Assembly (NCBI GenBank): GCA_012799115.1
Contig: JAAZLY010000002.1
Location: forward strand, 1 to 19,762
DNA length: 19,762 nucleotides
Origin: Bacillota bacterium
Lineage (GTDB): Bacteria > Bacillota > Limnochordia > Darwinibacteriales > Darwinibacteriaceae
Direction of reading: 5' to 3'
Positions 1-6,463 of the stretch are shown in pieces. Every line of letters starts with the position of its first letter. The first letter of the stretch is position 1. Position numbers and translations under genes: made by a program. The notes under the pieces were generated by a model. The model was not told the DNA's origin and searched no databases. It saw only the letters and a list, made by a program, of their open reading frames with translations.

Positions 1-1047
1 ACCACCGATAGCTGCTTGCACGGTCGCTTTTGGGAGGTAGGAGATGGCACAGAACAACTTCTCCTTACGATTCAACTCCGTCTTGAACAGGCTGAAATAT
101 ACACCAGCTATGCGGAACAATAGGGCTAAGATCAGAAGATAGACTGCCATCATGCCTGCCTTTCCGATATATCCGATGTCCACCGCAGCACCGATTAGAA
201 CGAATAGAAAAAGTTCCGTAACAACCCATGTTTTCGAGAGTTTTGCAGACATCTGCTTCGCCAACGTACCATCCTTTTTCAGGATTGTGCCACCCAAGGC
301 CATGACGGCCAGCAGACCACTTATGGGAACATAGGCTCTGACAGCCGACTCCAACTCCACAAATAGAAAGGATACTGCAAGAACCAAGAGCATTCTTATG
401 GTGCCACGCATCGTAATTTTCTTGAACATCCAGACAATCACATACCCCGTTAGGGTACCCAGAATCAGTCCTGAGACGACAGAGATCGGCACTCTTACAA
501 GGCTGAGAAAGTCAAAGCTTTGACCCTGATACATCCCAATAAATGAGGCGAAGAGTACAATGACATAAATATCATCAACAGACGCGCCTGCCAAAATGAG
601 CTGTGGGATGCTCTTGTCCCGTCCATAGCCAGTCCCCATCAGCTTTAGCATTCGGGGCACTACCACGGCAGGCGATACTGCCGCCAAGACGGCCCCCAAG
701 AGTGCGGCATCTAGATATGATATGCCCAATAGAAGTGGAGCAAAGATCACAACCGCCGCTAACTCAAAGGTAGCAGGGACAAAGCTCATCAGAAATGCAG
801 GCCTTCCCACCCGTCTCAGATCCTTTAGATCCATGGCAAGTCCAGCTCGGATTAGGATGACGACCAACGCGATTTCCCGCAGTTCAGCAGATGCCGCTAG
901 AATAGAGGGATCAATCAAGTCAAATACATTCGGGCCTAATAAAACGCCTGTGAGCATCATACCGAGCAATGCGGGCAACCTACACATCTTCATGATACCG
1001 CCTAAGGCAAATCCACAGAACAGAATGAGTGCCAAACTAAATAGCAA
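1..1047 (-). CDS. Cation:proton antiporter (Na_H_Exchanger family), C-terminus cut by the window edge
   Basis: A polytopic membrane protein of which 349 residues are visible. It most likely exchanges Na+ or K+ for protons across the cytoplasmic membrane. Hydrophobic helices fill almost the whole length. Visible signatures are an ASVDDIYVIVLF stretch, corresponding to the acidic ion-binding helix of CPA-type exchangers, and PKATVQAAIGG at the last visible residues, which is typical of bacterial NhaP/KefB-like proteins. The start is TTG at 1047-1045, chosen because a strong GGGGAGG site (1062-1056) sits eight bases upstream. No ATG lies in frame near it. The frame is open to base 1, so the C-terminus lies beyond the window. 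The gene follows the HD-domain gene in the same direction after a 145-base gap, so it may have its own promoter. The family is clear; the transported ion and the subfamily are not. Confidence 0.85.
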   Translation of the reverse strand, partial: MLFSLALILFCGFALGGIMKMCRLPALLGMMLTGVLLGPNVFDLIDPSILAASAELREIALVVILIRAGLAMDLKDLRRVGRPAFLMSFVPATFELAAVVIFAPLLLGISYLDAALLGAVLAAVSPAVVVPRMLKLMGTGYGRDKSIPQLILAGASVDDIYVIVLFASFIGMYQGQSFDFLSLVRVPISVVSGLILGTLTGYVIVWMFKKITMRGTIRMLLVLAVSFLFVELESAVRAYVPISGLLAVMALGGTILKKDGTLAKQMSAKLSKTWVVTELFLFVLIGAAVDIGYIGKAGMMAVYLLILALLFRIAGVYFSLFKTELNRKEKLFCAISYLPKATVQAAIGG

Positions 1048-1064
1048 TCGTACATCCTCCCCTT

Positions 1065-1094
1065 GTTCGCAAAAAAACTGATGGATCTGCGAAC
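1065..1094 (-). repeat. Inverted repeat in the antiporter leader
   Basis: Perfect 7-base arms (TGCGAAC at 1088-1094, GTTCGCA at 1065-1071) are separated by 16 bases, just upstream of the antiporter ribosome-binding site. On the minus strand the spacer ends in a run of seven T. The arms could form a leader hairpin or a protein site. The function is unknown. Confidence 0.3.
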
Positions 1095-1134
1095 CTAGAT
1101 TTTCACAGAAGTCATCAGCTTTACAGCGGTTTGG

Positions 1135-1151
1135 AAAGGATATTATCCTTT
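1135..1151 (-). promoter_or_regulatory. Palindrome AAAGGAT-ATT-ATCCTTT between the HD gene and the antiporter gene
   Basis: Two perfect 7-base arms flank a 3-base centre. On the minus strand the centre reads GATAAT, a plausible -10 hexamer, so the palindrome could be an operator overlying a promoter. No convincing -35 element lies 16-18 bases upstream. No T-run follows on either strand, which argues against an intrinsic terminator. Confidence 0.3.
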
Positions 1152-1192
1152 TCCTGGGAGAACCTCATTCCCATTCGTATCATTTGCTGTCA

Positions 1193-1780
1193 CTACTTCC
1201 TCAAAATCCCTTGCTTAATGGCACTTTCTATAAGCTTCTCCACAAACTCTCCAAGAACAGGAGCACTCTCCCCTACAGGCTCCATGCGCTTTCGCACCTG
1301 GGCACTTGACACATCATGGATTCGCCAGGTTCCGCCCTCGGTGTGGTAGTTATTAAGGAGCGGTTGCATGCGATCAAGGCAAGCGGCAAACTTCGCCTCT
1401 GGACTCTCACCCGCTTCGAACTCCTCCCATAGAGCTCGCAGTTCACGTCCCTGGTCGTCTGGCAACAGACTATAAAGGCGGTCTGCAGCTCGTTGTTCCC
1501 GCTCCTCTTTATCCAAACCCGCTTCAGGGTCATAGGCAAAGGTGTCGCCGGCATCGATTTCCACTAGATCATGGAGCAAGACCATCTTCATAACCTTCAA
1601 GACATCAACCGGTTCTACGGTATACTCCTGCAAGAGCAGGGCCATCACCGCTAAATGCCATGAATGCTCGACGTCGTTTTCCCGTCTCGAACCGTCTGCA
1701 ACTAGGTTTTGGCGGTAAATATGCTTGAGCTTATCAATCTCCATCACAAACTGGATTTGCTTTTCTAAACGATTTAGCAT
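1193..1780 (-). CDS. HD-domain phosphohydrolase, HDDC2/YfbR-like (5'-deoxynucleotidase family)
   Basis: A 195-residue protein with the complete HD metal-binding signature: H39 (in EHSWH), H70-D71 (in LLHDLVEIDAGD) and D136 (in CLDRMQPLL). Relatives such as YfbR and human HDDC2 remove phosphate from deoxynucleoside 5'-monophosphates using a divalent metal. The substrate here is not shown by sequence. I chose ATG at 1780 because its A is the last base of the preceding gene's TGA (TGATG overlap), implying translational coupling, and a GAAAGAG-like site lies at usable distance. A GTG three codons earlier (1789) is possible but has no good ribosome site. It is the last gene of a tight trio with the AAC(3)-like and isomerase-like genes. 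Soluble and cytoplasmic. Confidence 0.85.
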   Translation of the reverse strand: MLNRLEKQIQFVMEIDKLKHIYRQNLVADGSRRENDVEHSWHLAVMALLLQEYTVEPVDVLKVMKMVLLHDLVEIDAGDTFAYDPEAGLDKEEREQRAADRLYSLLPDDQGRELRALWEEFEAGESPEAKFAACLDRMQPLLNNYHTEGGTWRIHDVSSAQVRKRMEPVGESAPVLGEFVEKLIESAIKQGILRK

Positions 1781-2559
1781 CAATACCACTCTTTCGGCAC
1801 CGGTTCCGGATCGAGGAATAGATCAGGATCGCGGGCTAGAAATTCTAGCGTTAACTCCACCATCGGCCTAACTTCAATCAGCGTCGAATCAGCATCACCG
1901 ATTTTTCCTTGAACTGCAATACCCCGCTTGAGTAAGGGTTCGGCAAGCTTATCATAGTTTTGGGAAATATCGCCTGGAATTGGTGCGGAATGGCGCCGCA
2001 TGGGGCGATCGATGATAGTACCATCTGGAGTCTTAATCTTAAGCAAGATATGATGATCCGTCAGCCTGCGAGGAATCGAAGCCCACTCTTCAACCCCATG
2101 GATGAGCGTGTTACGGTTCAGGGGGGCTCCTAAGAAGAGCACCTTCGCTCCTCGATCGTAGAGCTTGCCCCAGCAACCCTTCCGTCCACAAGGTGTATCG
2201 ATGTGTTCTTCCCCATGAACGAAATCAGCCGCGTCTTCCCCCAAAGCCGCAACCGAATGGGTTGGATGCCACGAGCGAAGTACTCCAGGGCGCAGGCGAA
2301 AAAAGTTGGTTAGAATCCCTACACAGGATGGTTCATGCAGAACGTCAAAGACATTGTATGTTTCATTGATCTGTTCCCAGGTATGAGTGGGCAAGACCAG
2401 AAGGCCTGACTGTAGAAATTCGCCGAGTGCATCGAGGACGGTTTCTGCTCCCCCTTCTACTTCTCCTATGGCTTTCATGGAGGAATGAACCAATAGGGTA
2501 TCTGAGGGTTGAACTCCGATTTCTTCTAAGTGCTGCTGTAGTTCTCGTTTCGTAAACAT
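1780..2559 (-). CDS. AAC(3)-family N-acetyltransferase
   Basis: A 259-residue member of the Antibiotic_NAT family (AAC(3), YokD, FrbF type), which transfers acetyl from acetyl-CoA to an amino group. Visible family landmarks are LLVHSSMKAIG (residues 22-32), HPTHSVAALG (98-107) with the expected paired histidines, and TLIHGVEEWA (151-160). The length is normal for the family. ATG at 2559 follows an AGTGAGGT ribosome site lying in the 3' end of the isomerase gene, three bases away. Its stop overlaps the start of the HD gene. Founding members inactivate aminoglycosides, but many chromosomal relatives have unknown natural substrates. Its coupling to a sugar-isomerase-like gene suggests a metabolic substrate, perhaps an amino sugar, rather than resistance. 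That is inference. Confidence 0.85.
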   Translation of the reverse strand: MFTKRELQQHLEEIGVQPSDTLLVHSSMKAIGEVEGGAETVLDALGEFLQSGLLVLPTHTWEQINETYNVFDVLHEPSCVGILTNFFRLRPGVLRSWHPTHSVAALGEDAADFVHGEEHIDTPCGRKGCWGKLYDRGAKVLFLGAPLNRNTLIHGVEEWASIPRRLTDHHILLKIKTPDGTIIDRPMRRHSAPIPGDISQNYDKLAEPLLKRGIAVQGKIGDADSTLIEVRPMVELTLEFLARDPDLFLDPEPVPKEWY

Positions 2560-2562
2560 ACG

Positions 2563-3381
2563 CTACCTCACTTGCTGGAGAAATGTTCTATAACCACTCG
2601 GATCGTCCAGCAAGAATTCAAAGTGAACGACACCCTGATAGTCCATATCCCTGAGAGAGTGAAGTAGACCGACGTAATCAACGATGCCTTGACCCAAGGG
2701 CCGGTGTTGATCCACCACGCCATCGTTGTCATGGAGATGAACATGGAAGATATCATCCTGGAGAAGGTTGAGAAAGTCTAGAGACTTGTGTCCGCACACG
2801 ATAGCATGGCCAACATCCAACGTAACACCAACATTGGTGCGATTTACTTTACGTATCAGTTCGACCATATCCTCTGGGCTCCGGTAAATCTCGTGGGGGT
2901 AGACTAGGTTCTCTAGGCAGAGCATGACATCTGGTGCATAATCCGCAAGGTCTTTCACAGCCCGCACCACGTATGCTTCCTGCTGGTCTATGTTCTCCCC
3001 TTCCCGCTTTGGTGGAGTGTACTCATTGGACCATTTGCCCTCAGGCATCCCGAGGATCCCAAGGACTGGATGAACCACCACTACGGAAGCTCCAATACTA
3101 CGGGCAAAATCAATACTTGCTTTGATCTCGTCAAATGCTGCTTGGCGCGTTCTAGAATTGAGACTACCCAAGTTTACATCATGGGACGGAGCATGCACGG
3201 TGAAGCTTGCTCCGAGCTCTCTTTTGATCCGCTGCAAGTTCCGCAAATACTCCTCATGCACTTCTGGCTCCAAATACGATTCGCGATAAAGCGCTTCAAA
3301 TCCATCCAAGCCGGCCTTAATGGCACGTTCTGCGTAGCCAAAGTCATGTTGTTCTGGTCTAAACCAAGTGAAAAACCTCAC
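2563..3381 (-). CDS. Sugar phosphate isomerase/epimerase-like TIM-barrel protein (AP_endonuc_2 superfamily)
   Basis: A 272-residue xylose-isomerase-like TIM barrel. Candidate divalent-metal ligands appear in the expected order: H63 (VHAP), H104 (VHPV), E157 (LENLV), D189/H192 (TLDVGHA), H213/H215/H217 (HVHLHDND), D224/H226 (DQH) and E254 (HFEF). The same ligand set occurs in endonuclease IV and in hydroxypyruvate, tagatose and inosose isomerases, so the family does not fix the substrate. I chose GTG at 3381 because AAAGGGGG (3396-3389) lies seven bases upstream and this leaves a 20-base gap after yedF. A longer reading from 3450 would overlap yedF and add a non-family N-terminus. The gene ends three bases before the acetyltransferase gene, so the two are almost certainly co-expressed. 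Confidence 0.85.
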   Translation of the reverse strand: MRFFTWFRPEQHDFGYAERAIKAGLDGFEALYRESYLEPEVHEEYLRNLQRIKRELGASFTVHAPSHDVNLGSLNSRTRQAAFDEIKASIDFARSIGASVVVVHPVLGILGMPEGKWSNEYTPPKREGENIDQQEAYVVRAVKDLADYAPDVMLCLENLVYPHEIYRSPEDMVELIRKVNRTNVGVTLDVGHAIVCGHKSLDFLNLLQDDIFHVHLHDNDGVVDQHRPLGQGIVDYVGLLHSLRDMDYQGVVHFEFLLDDPSGYRTFLQQVR

Positions 3382-3400
3382 TGCAATTCCCCCTTTAGAC

Positions 3401-4006
3401 CTAAGGTCGAATGATGGTTCCTGCCTCCATCTGGCTTTGTACGATCTCATACATGTTGGTTACCGAACCCACGGCCAGCTCGTCAGTGAGATCGTAGAAG
3501 TTCAAACAAGTTCCACAGTTGAGAATCTCGACACCCGCATCGGCCAACTTCTGTAGATCGATCAGCGAATCAGAACCCTTTACCGACAGCTTCACAGCAC
3601 TATTGTAAAGTAGAACCTTATCCGGTAAACGGTCGAGTTCGGTGAGGGCGTAGATAAAACCCTTCATGAGCACTCGCCCAAGTTTATCATCTCCAGAACC
3701 CATGGTCTCCGATGACAAAACTACAACTTTAGTCCCAGAAACAATCTCAGGCTCTCTCCCTTCAGCCCTTGGCTCTTCAACTACCCCTTCGCCGACTGTC
3801 ATGTAAATGCTATGCCTGGTATCACTTTCGGTTTCAAGTGTGTAGGATAAACCCATTTGCTTGGCCATCTTCTCCAAATTCTGCAGGGAGATGACGTTAT
3901 CCACAATCACCTCAAGGACTCCCTGGGACATATCCTTTAGGGCCTTCTTGGTTTCGATCACAGGTAAGGGACAGGCTAGACCTGTCGCATCAACGGTTCT
4001 TTTCAT
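3401..4006 (-). CDS. yedF: Selenium-metabolism sulfurtransferase-like protein YedF (TusA domain plus DsrE-like domain)
   Basis: A 201-residue protein in two parts. Residues 1-75 form a TusA/SirA-like domain with the ACPLPV motif and its reactive C12. Residues 90-200 form a DsrE/DsrF-like domain with NCGTCLNFY, giving a C164-x2-C167 pair. This architecture matches the YedF family, which tracks with selD in selenium-using anaerobes. Its exact role is not settled; handling reactive selenium or sulfur on cysteines is the usual suggestion. The start ATG overlaps the selD stop by four bases (ATGA), so translation is coupled to selD. The stop is TAG, so no selenocysteine read-through needs to be considered at its end. 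Confidence 0.92.
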   Translation of the reverse strand: MKRTVDATGLACPLPVIETKKALKDMSQGVLEVIVDNVISLQNLEKMAKQMGLSYTLETESDTRHSIYMTVGEGVVEEPRAEGREPEIVSGTKVVVLSSETMGSGDDKLGRVLMKGFIYALTELDRLPDKVLLYNSAVKLSVKGSDSLIDLQKLADAGVEILNCGTCLNFYDLTDELAVGSVTNMYEIVQSQMEAGTIIRP

Positions 4007-5031
4007 CGTACAATAATCTCCTTTTCCTTCCTCGGGACGATCTCACCGACAATGCCGCAGGGAAGATCGAGTTTTCGTAGCTCGCGCAAGATCTCCTCTC
4101 CTACCTCCTTAGGGACACTCACCAAGAGGCCCCCTGAGGTTTGGGGATCATAGAGCAACTCTTCGATGCCAAAGGGCACCCCAGCTTCTATTTGCACATT
4201 CTTCTCTAAGAAGTTCCGATTACGCTGGGCTGCACCGGTGATCAAGAACTCCTCTGCATAGTGAATGGCTTCAGGAATGTGCGGAACCTCACTACTGTAC
4301 ACAAGGGCAGTGGCATGCGCGTTGCTGAGCATCTCGTGCAGATGTCCGAGAAAACCAAAACCCGTGACATCTGTACACGCATGAACAGGGTACCTTCGTA
4401 CTACTTCCGCCGCATACTTATTCAAGGTCGTCATGGACTGAATCGCCTGGTCCATGGCCCTTTGGGAAGCCTCACCCACCCGGTTGGCACTACAGCAAAT
4501 TCCTACGCCCAAAGGCTTGGTGAGAATTAAGACATCTCCAACCTTGCTACCTACATTCTTGTAGATCTTGCGGGGATCGATAATTCCAGTCACCGACAAA
4601 CCATATTTCACATCTACATCATCGATGGAATGGCCACCAGCAAGCACAGCGCCAGCTTCCATCACCTTCTCGCTTCCCCCTTGCAGGACCTGACTTAACA
4701 CTTCAATGTTCATTTTCTCGGGAAAACAGACAATGTTCAGCGCCGTCTTCGCTACCGCCCCCATAGCCCAGATATCACTCAAAGCATTCGCAGCGGCAAT
4801 CTGACCAAAAATATATGGATCATCCACCATAGGTGGGAAAAAGTCCAAAGTCTGAACAATGGCTAAATCATCGGTGAGTTGATAGACGGCTGCATCATCC
4901 GCATGATCAAAGCCCACCAAAAAGTTCGGATCCTCTACCCGAGGGAGCTGACTTAAGACACTTTCCAGGACCGCCGGTCCAAGTTTGGCCGTTCAGCCTC
5001 CTCCTTTACAGAAAAGCATTTCCTTCGTCAC
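4003..5031 (-). CDS. selD: Selenide, water dikinase SelD, with selenocysteine at the active site (in-frame TGA)
   Basis: SelD makes selenophosphate from selenide and ATP for selenocysteine and selenouridine synthesis. A standard reading opens only at TTG 4920 (305 residues) and lacks the catalytic N-terminus. Reading upstream in the same frame gives MTKEMLFCKGGG-U-TAKLGPA, then ESVLSQLPRVEDPNFLVGFDHADD, where U is TGA at 4993-4995. U13 and K16 align with the catalytic Cys17 and Lys20 of E. coli SelD (GCGCKI), and the rebuilt protein has 342 residues, normal for the family. Other landmarks are HADDAAV, ANALSDIWAMG, AGGHSIDD and DPQTSGGLL. The start is GTG 5031, preceded by GAGGTG (5043-5038) with a six-base gap. 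A TAG at 5049-5047 closes the frame above it. The gene sits 15 bases after the DUF3343 gene and overlaps yedF. Confidence 0.9.
4968..4995 (-). promoter_or_regulatory. Candidate bacterial SECIS hairpin after the selD TGA
   Basis: On the minus strand the TGA is followed after 12 bases by GGACC-GGC-GGTCC, a perfect 5-bp stem with a G-starting three-base loop (4980-4968). Bacterial SECIS elements sit inside the coding sequence directly 3' of the UGA with a small G-containing apical loop about 16-37 bases downstream. Here the loop is 18-20 bases after the TGA. The lead-in ACGGCC also resembles that of E. coli fdhF. This is shape-based; binding by SelB is not shown. Confidence 0.6.
4993..4995 (-). 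other. selD: In-frame TGA read as selenocysteine in selD
   Basis: Minus-strand TGA within G-G-G-[TGA]-T-A-K-L-G-P. The codons on both sides encode SelD-family sequence in one frame, and the TGA falls exactly where other SelD proteins carry catalytic Cys or Sec. A nonsense mutation is unlikely because the frame, the start and the operon are otherwise intact. Confidence 0.88.
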
Positions 5032-5046
5032 AGCCCTCACCTCTCT

Positions 5047-5274
5047 CTACGTTAATTCTACCACATTTTGATAATGTAATCTCAACTGCCTTGCCCTCTG
5101 CAACACTTCGTCCTTTTGCTCTGGACTGATCAACCAGGCCAAACCGCACTCGGCACTAATCTGAACAGGCAAGGGAATTAAGCGGCCTGGCAATCCGTTC
5201 GCTTGGCAAGCGTTCTCCCAAGCCATCGCTTCTGTTGTACCATGAAATGTGATGACAACCCTTGTCTGTCTCAC
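5047..5274 (-). CDS. DUF3343 putative Se/S carrier-like protein
   Basis: A 75-residue soluble protein matching the DUF3343 (Se/S carrier-like) family. The diagnostic stretch is LIPLPVQISAECGLAW (residues 32-47), whose C43 is the invariant cysteine proposed to carry selenium or sulfur. The family occurs next to selD and desulfurases in selenium-using anaerobes. Its carrier role is a prediction from co-occurrence and the conserved cysteine, not an established reaction. The start is GTG at 5274, sharing GTGA with the stop of the desulfurase gene, so it is translationally coupled. selD follows after 15 bases. An additional cysteine (C23) is present. Confidence 0.88.
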   Translation of the reverse strand: MRQTRVVITFHGTTEAMAWENACQANGLPGRLIPLPVQISAECGLAWLISPEQKDEVLQRARQLRLHYQNVVELT

Positions 5275-6428
5275 AGATCGTCCTCTCCCTTCCCCAAGAC
5301 CAACGCCCTGAGAGCCCCAAGGGCGGTATCTAACTCTTCCCTAGTGTTTAGATGGGAAAAGCTGAAGCGGAGTGCACCCATTTCTCCTGTGCCCAAAGCA
5401 CCATGCATCAGTGGCGCGCAGTGTCCTCCTGCACGGGTGTAGATGCCATACTCCTCCGCTAGAAGTTGGCTCAAGAGACTGGACTCAAATCCTTCCACAT
5501 TGAGTGCCACAATGGGACAGCGAAGCTTGGTACTAAAATCGCCATACACCCTCACACCTGGAATCTTCGTTACCTCGGAATAAAAATAGTGGGTGAGCTC
5601 GAGTTCCCTTTGGCGAATCTCTTCCAAACCCAGACTGTTTACATATTTCACACCCGCCATCAACCCTGCTATACCTGGGAGATTGAGTGTGCCAGCTTCT
5701 AGGGCCTCCGGCATCTGGTCAGGGTGGGCTTGGGAGAAGGTCATGATTCCGCTTCCTCCAACTTTCAAGGGCCGCACAGCGAACCCGGGCCTAACATAGA
5801 CTCCGCCCACACCTTGAGGCCCACAAAGGCCTTTGTGACCCGTAAAACAGAGAATGTCAATGGGAGAATCCTCAAGCTGGTAAGGATAAAAACCTGCAGT
5901 TTGCGCTGCATCGACGATAAGTGCAAGTCCATGCTCTCGGCAGAACTCGCCCACAAGGTCCATGTCGACCAGATTACCGGTGACATTCGAGGCGTGGGTA
6001 ACAACGACTGCCCTGGTATTTGGACGAAGATGTTTGGGCAATTGCGCGCTAAAATCCACATTCCCTTGGGGGTCTGCGGGAAGAATGGACACCTCTACCC
6101 CTTGTTCCTCTAGGATGTAAATGGGACGCAAGACACTATTATGTTCAAGTTCGGTGGTAATTACATGGTCACCAGGATGTAACACTCCAAAGAGAGCTAG
6201 GTTCAGACTCTCGGTTGCATTTGCAGTAAATGCAATACAACTGGGATTTTCCGCCCCAAAGAAAGTAGCTAACTCCATTCTCGCTCGAAAGGCTATACGA
6301 CTGGCTTCGAGACTTAAGTGATGACCCCCTCGCCCACTGTTTCCTGCACTTTGCAGTGCCTCAACCATCGCCTCTACTACTTGAGGGGGCTTCGGATACG
6401 ATGTGGCGGCTTGATCAAGATAAATCAT
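5271..6428 (-). CDS. Cysteine desulfurase family protein (class V aminotransferase fold, PLP)
   Basis: A 385-residue PLP enzyme that would remove sulfur from cysteine (or selenium from selenocysteine) as a persulfide/perselenide. PLP-site residues visible are H96 in LEHNSVLRP, D173 and Q176 in VDAAQTAG, and H198-K199 in TGHKGLCGPQG, with K199 the Schiff-base lysine. C337 in RAGGHCAPLMH is the catalytic cysteine. The GGHCAP environment matches the desulfurase subfamily found beside selD and DUF3343 (TIGR01977-like), not housekeeping IscS/SufS. ATG at 6428 has AAGAGGA upstream. The gene overlaps the DUF3343 gene by four bases, which strongly implies direct hand-over of the chalcogen. It probably feeds selenide or persulfide into SelD; in vivo preference for Se or S cannot be read from sequence. 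Confidence 0.92.
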   Translation of the reverse strand: MIYLDQAATSYPKPPQVVEAMVEALQSAGNSGRGGHHLSLEASRIAFRARMELATFFGAENPSCIAFTANATESLNLALFGVLHPGDHVITTELEHNSVLRPIYILEEQGVEVSILPADPQGNVDFSAQLPKHLRPNTRAVVVTHASNVTGNLVDMDLVGEFCREHGLALIVDAAQTAGFYPYQLEDSPIDILCFTGHKGLCGPQGVGGVYVRPGFAVRPLKVGGSGIMTFSQAHPDQMPEALEAGTLNLPGIAGLMAGVKYVNSLGLEEIRQRELELTHYFYSEVTKIPGVRVYGDFSTKLRCPIVALNVEGFESSLLSQLLAEEYGIYTRAGGHCAPLMHGALGTGEMGALRFSFSHLNTREELDTALGALRALVLGKGEDDL

Positions 6429-6463
6429 TCTGTTCCTCTTTTCGAAAACTTAGTAAACGAACT

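Noticed and set aside
722..1081. 119-codon plus-strand frame at the left end
   Set aside because: It is antisense to the antiporter, whose minus-strand translation shows clear family motifs.
1780..2559. Calling the acetyltransferase an aminoglycoside resistance gene
   Set aside because: The family is certain but the substrate is not; the metabolic-looking context and absence of mobile-element signs do not support a resistance claim.
2563..3450. Isomerase-like protein starting at 3450
   Set aside because: It would overlap yedF by 50 bases and add a non-family N-terminus; GTG 3381 has an excellent ribosome site.
4003..4920. selD read as starting at TTG 4920 (305 residues)
   Set aside because: This start removes the catalytic Cys/Sec and Lys region, has no ribosome site, and ignores clear SelD sequence upstream in the same frame.
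5271..5273. TGA ending the cysteine desulfurase as a second selenocysteine codon
   Set aside because: The protein is full length at this stop, the TGA lies within the GTGA overlap with the next gene, and read-through sequence does not resemble the family.
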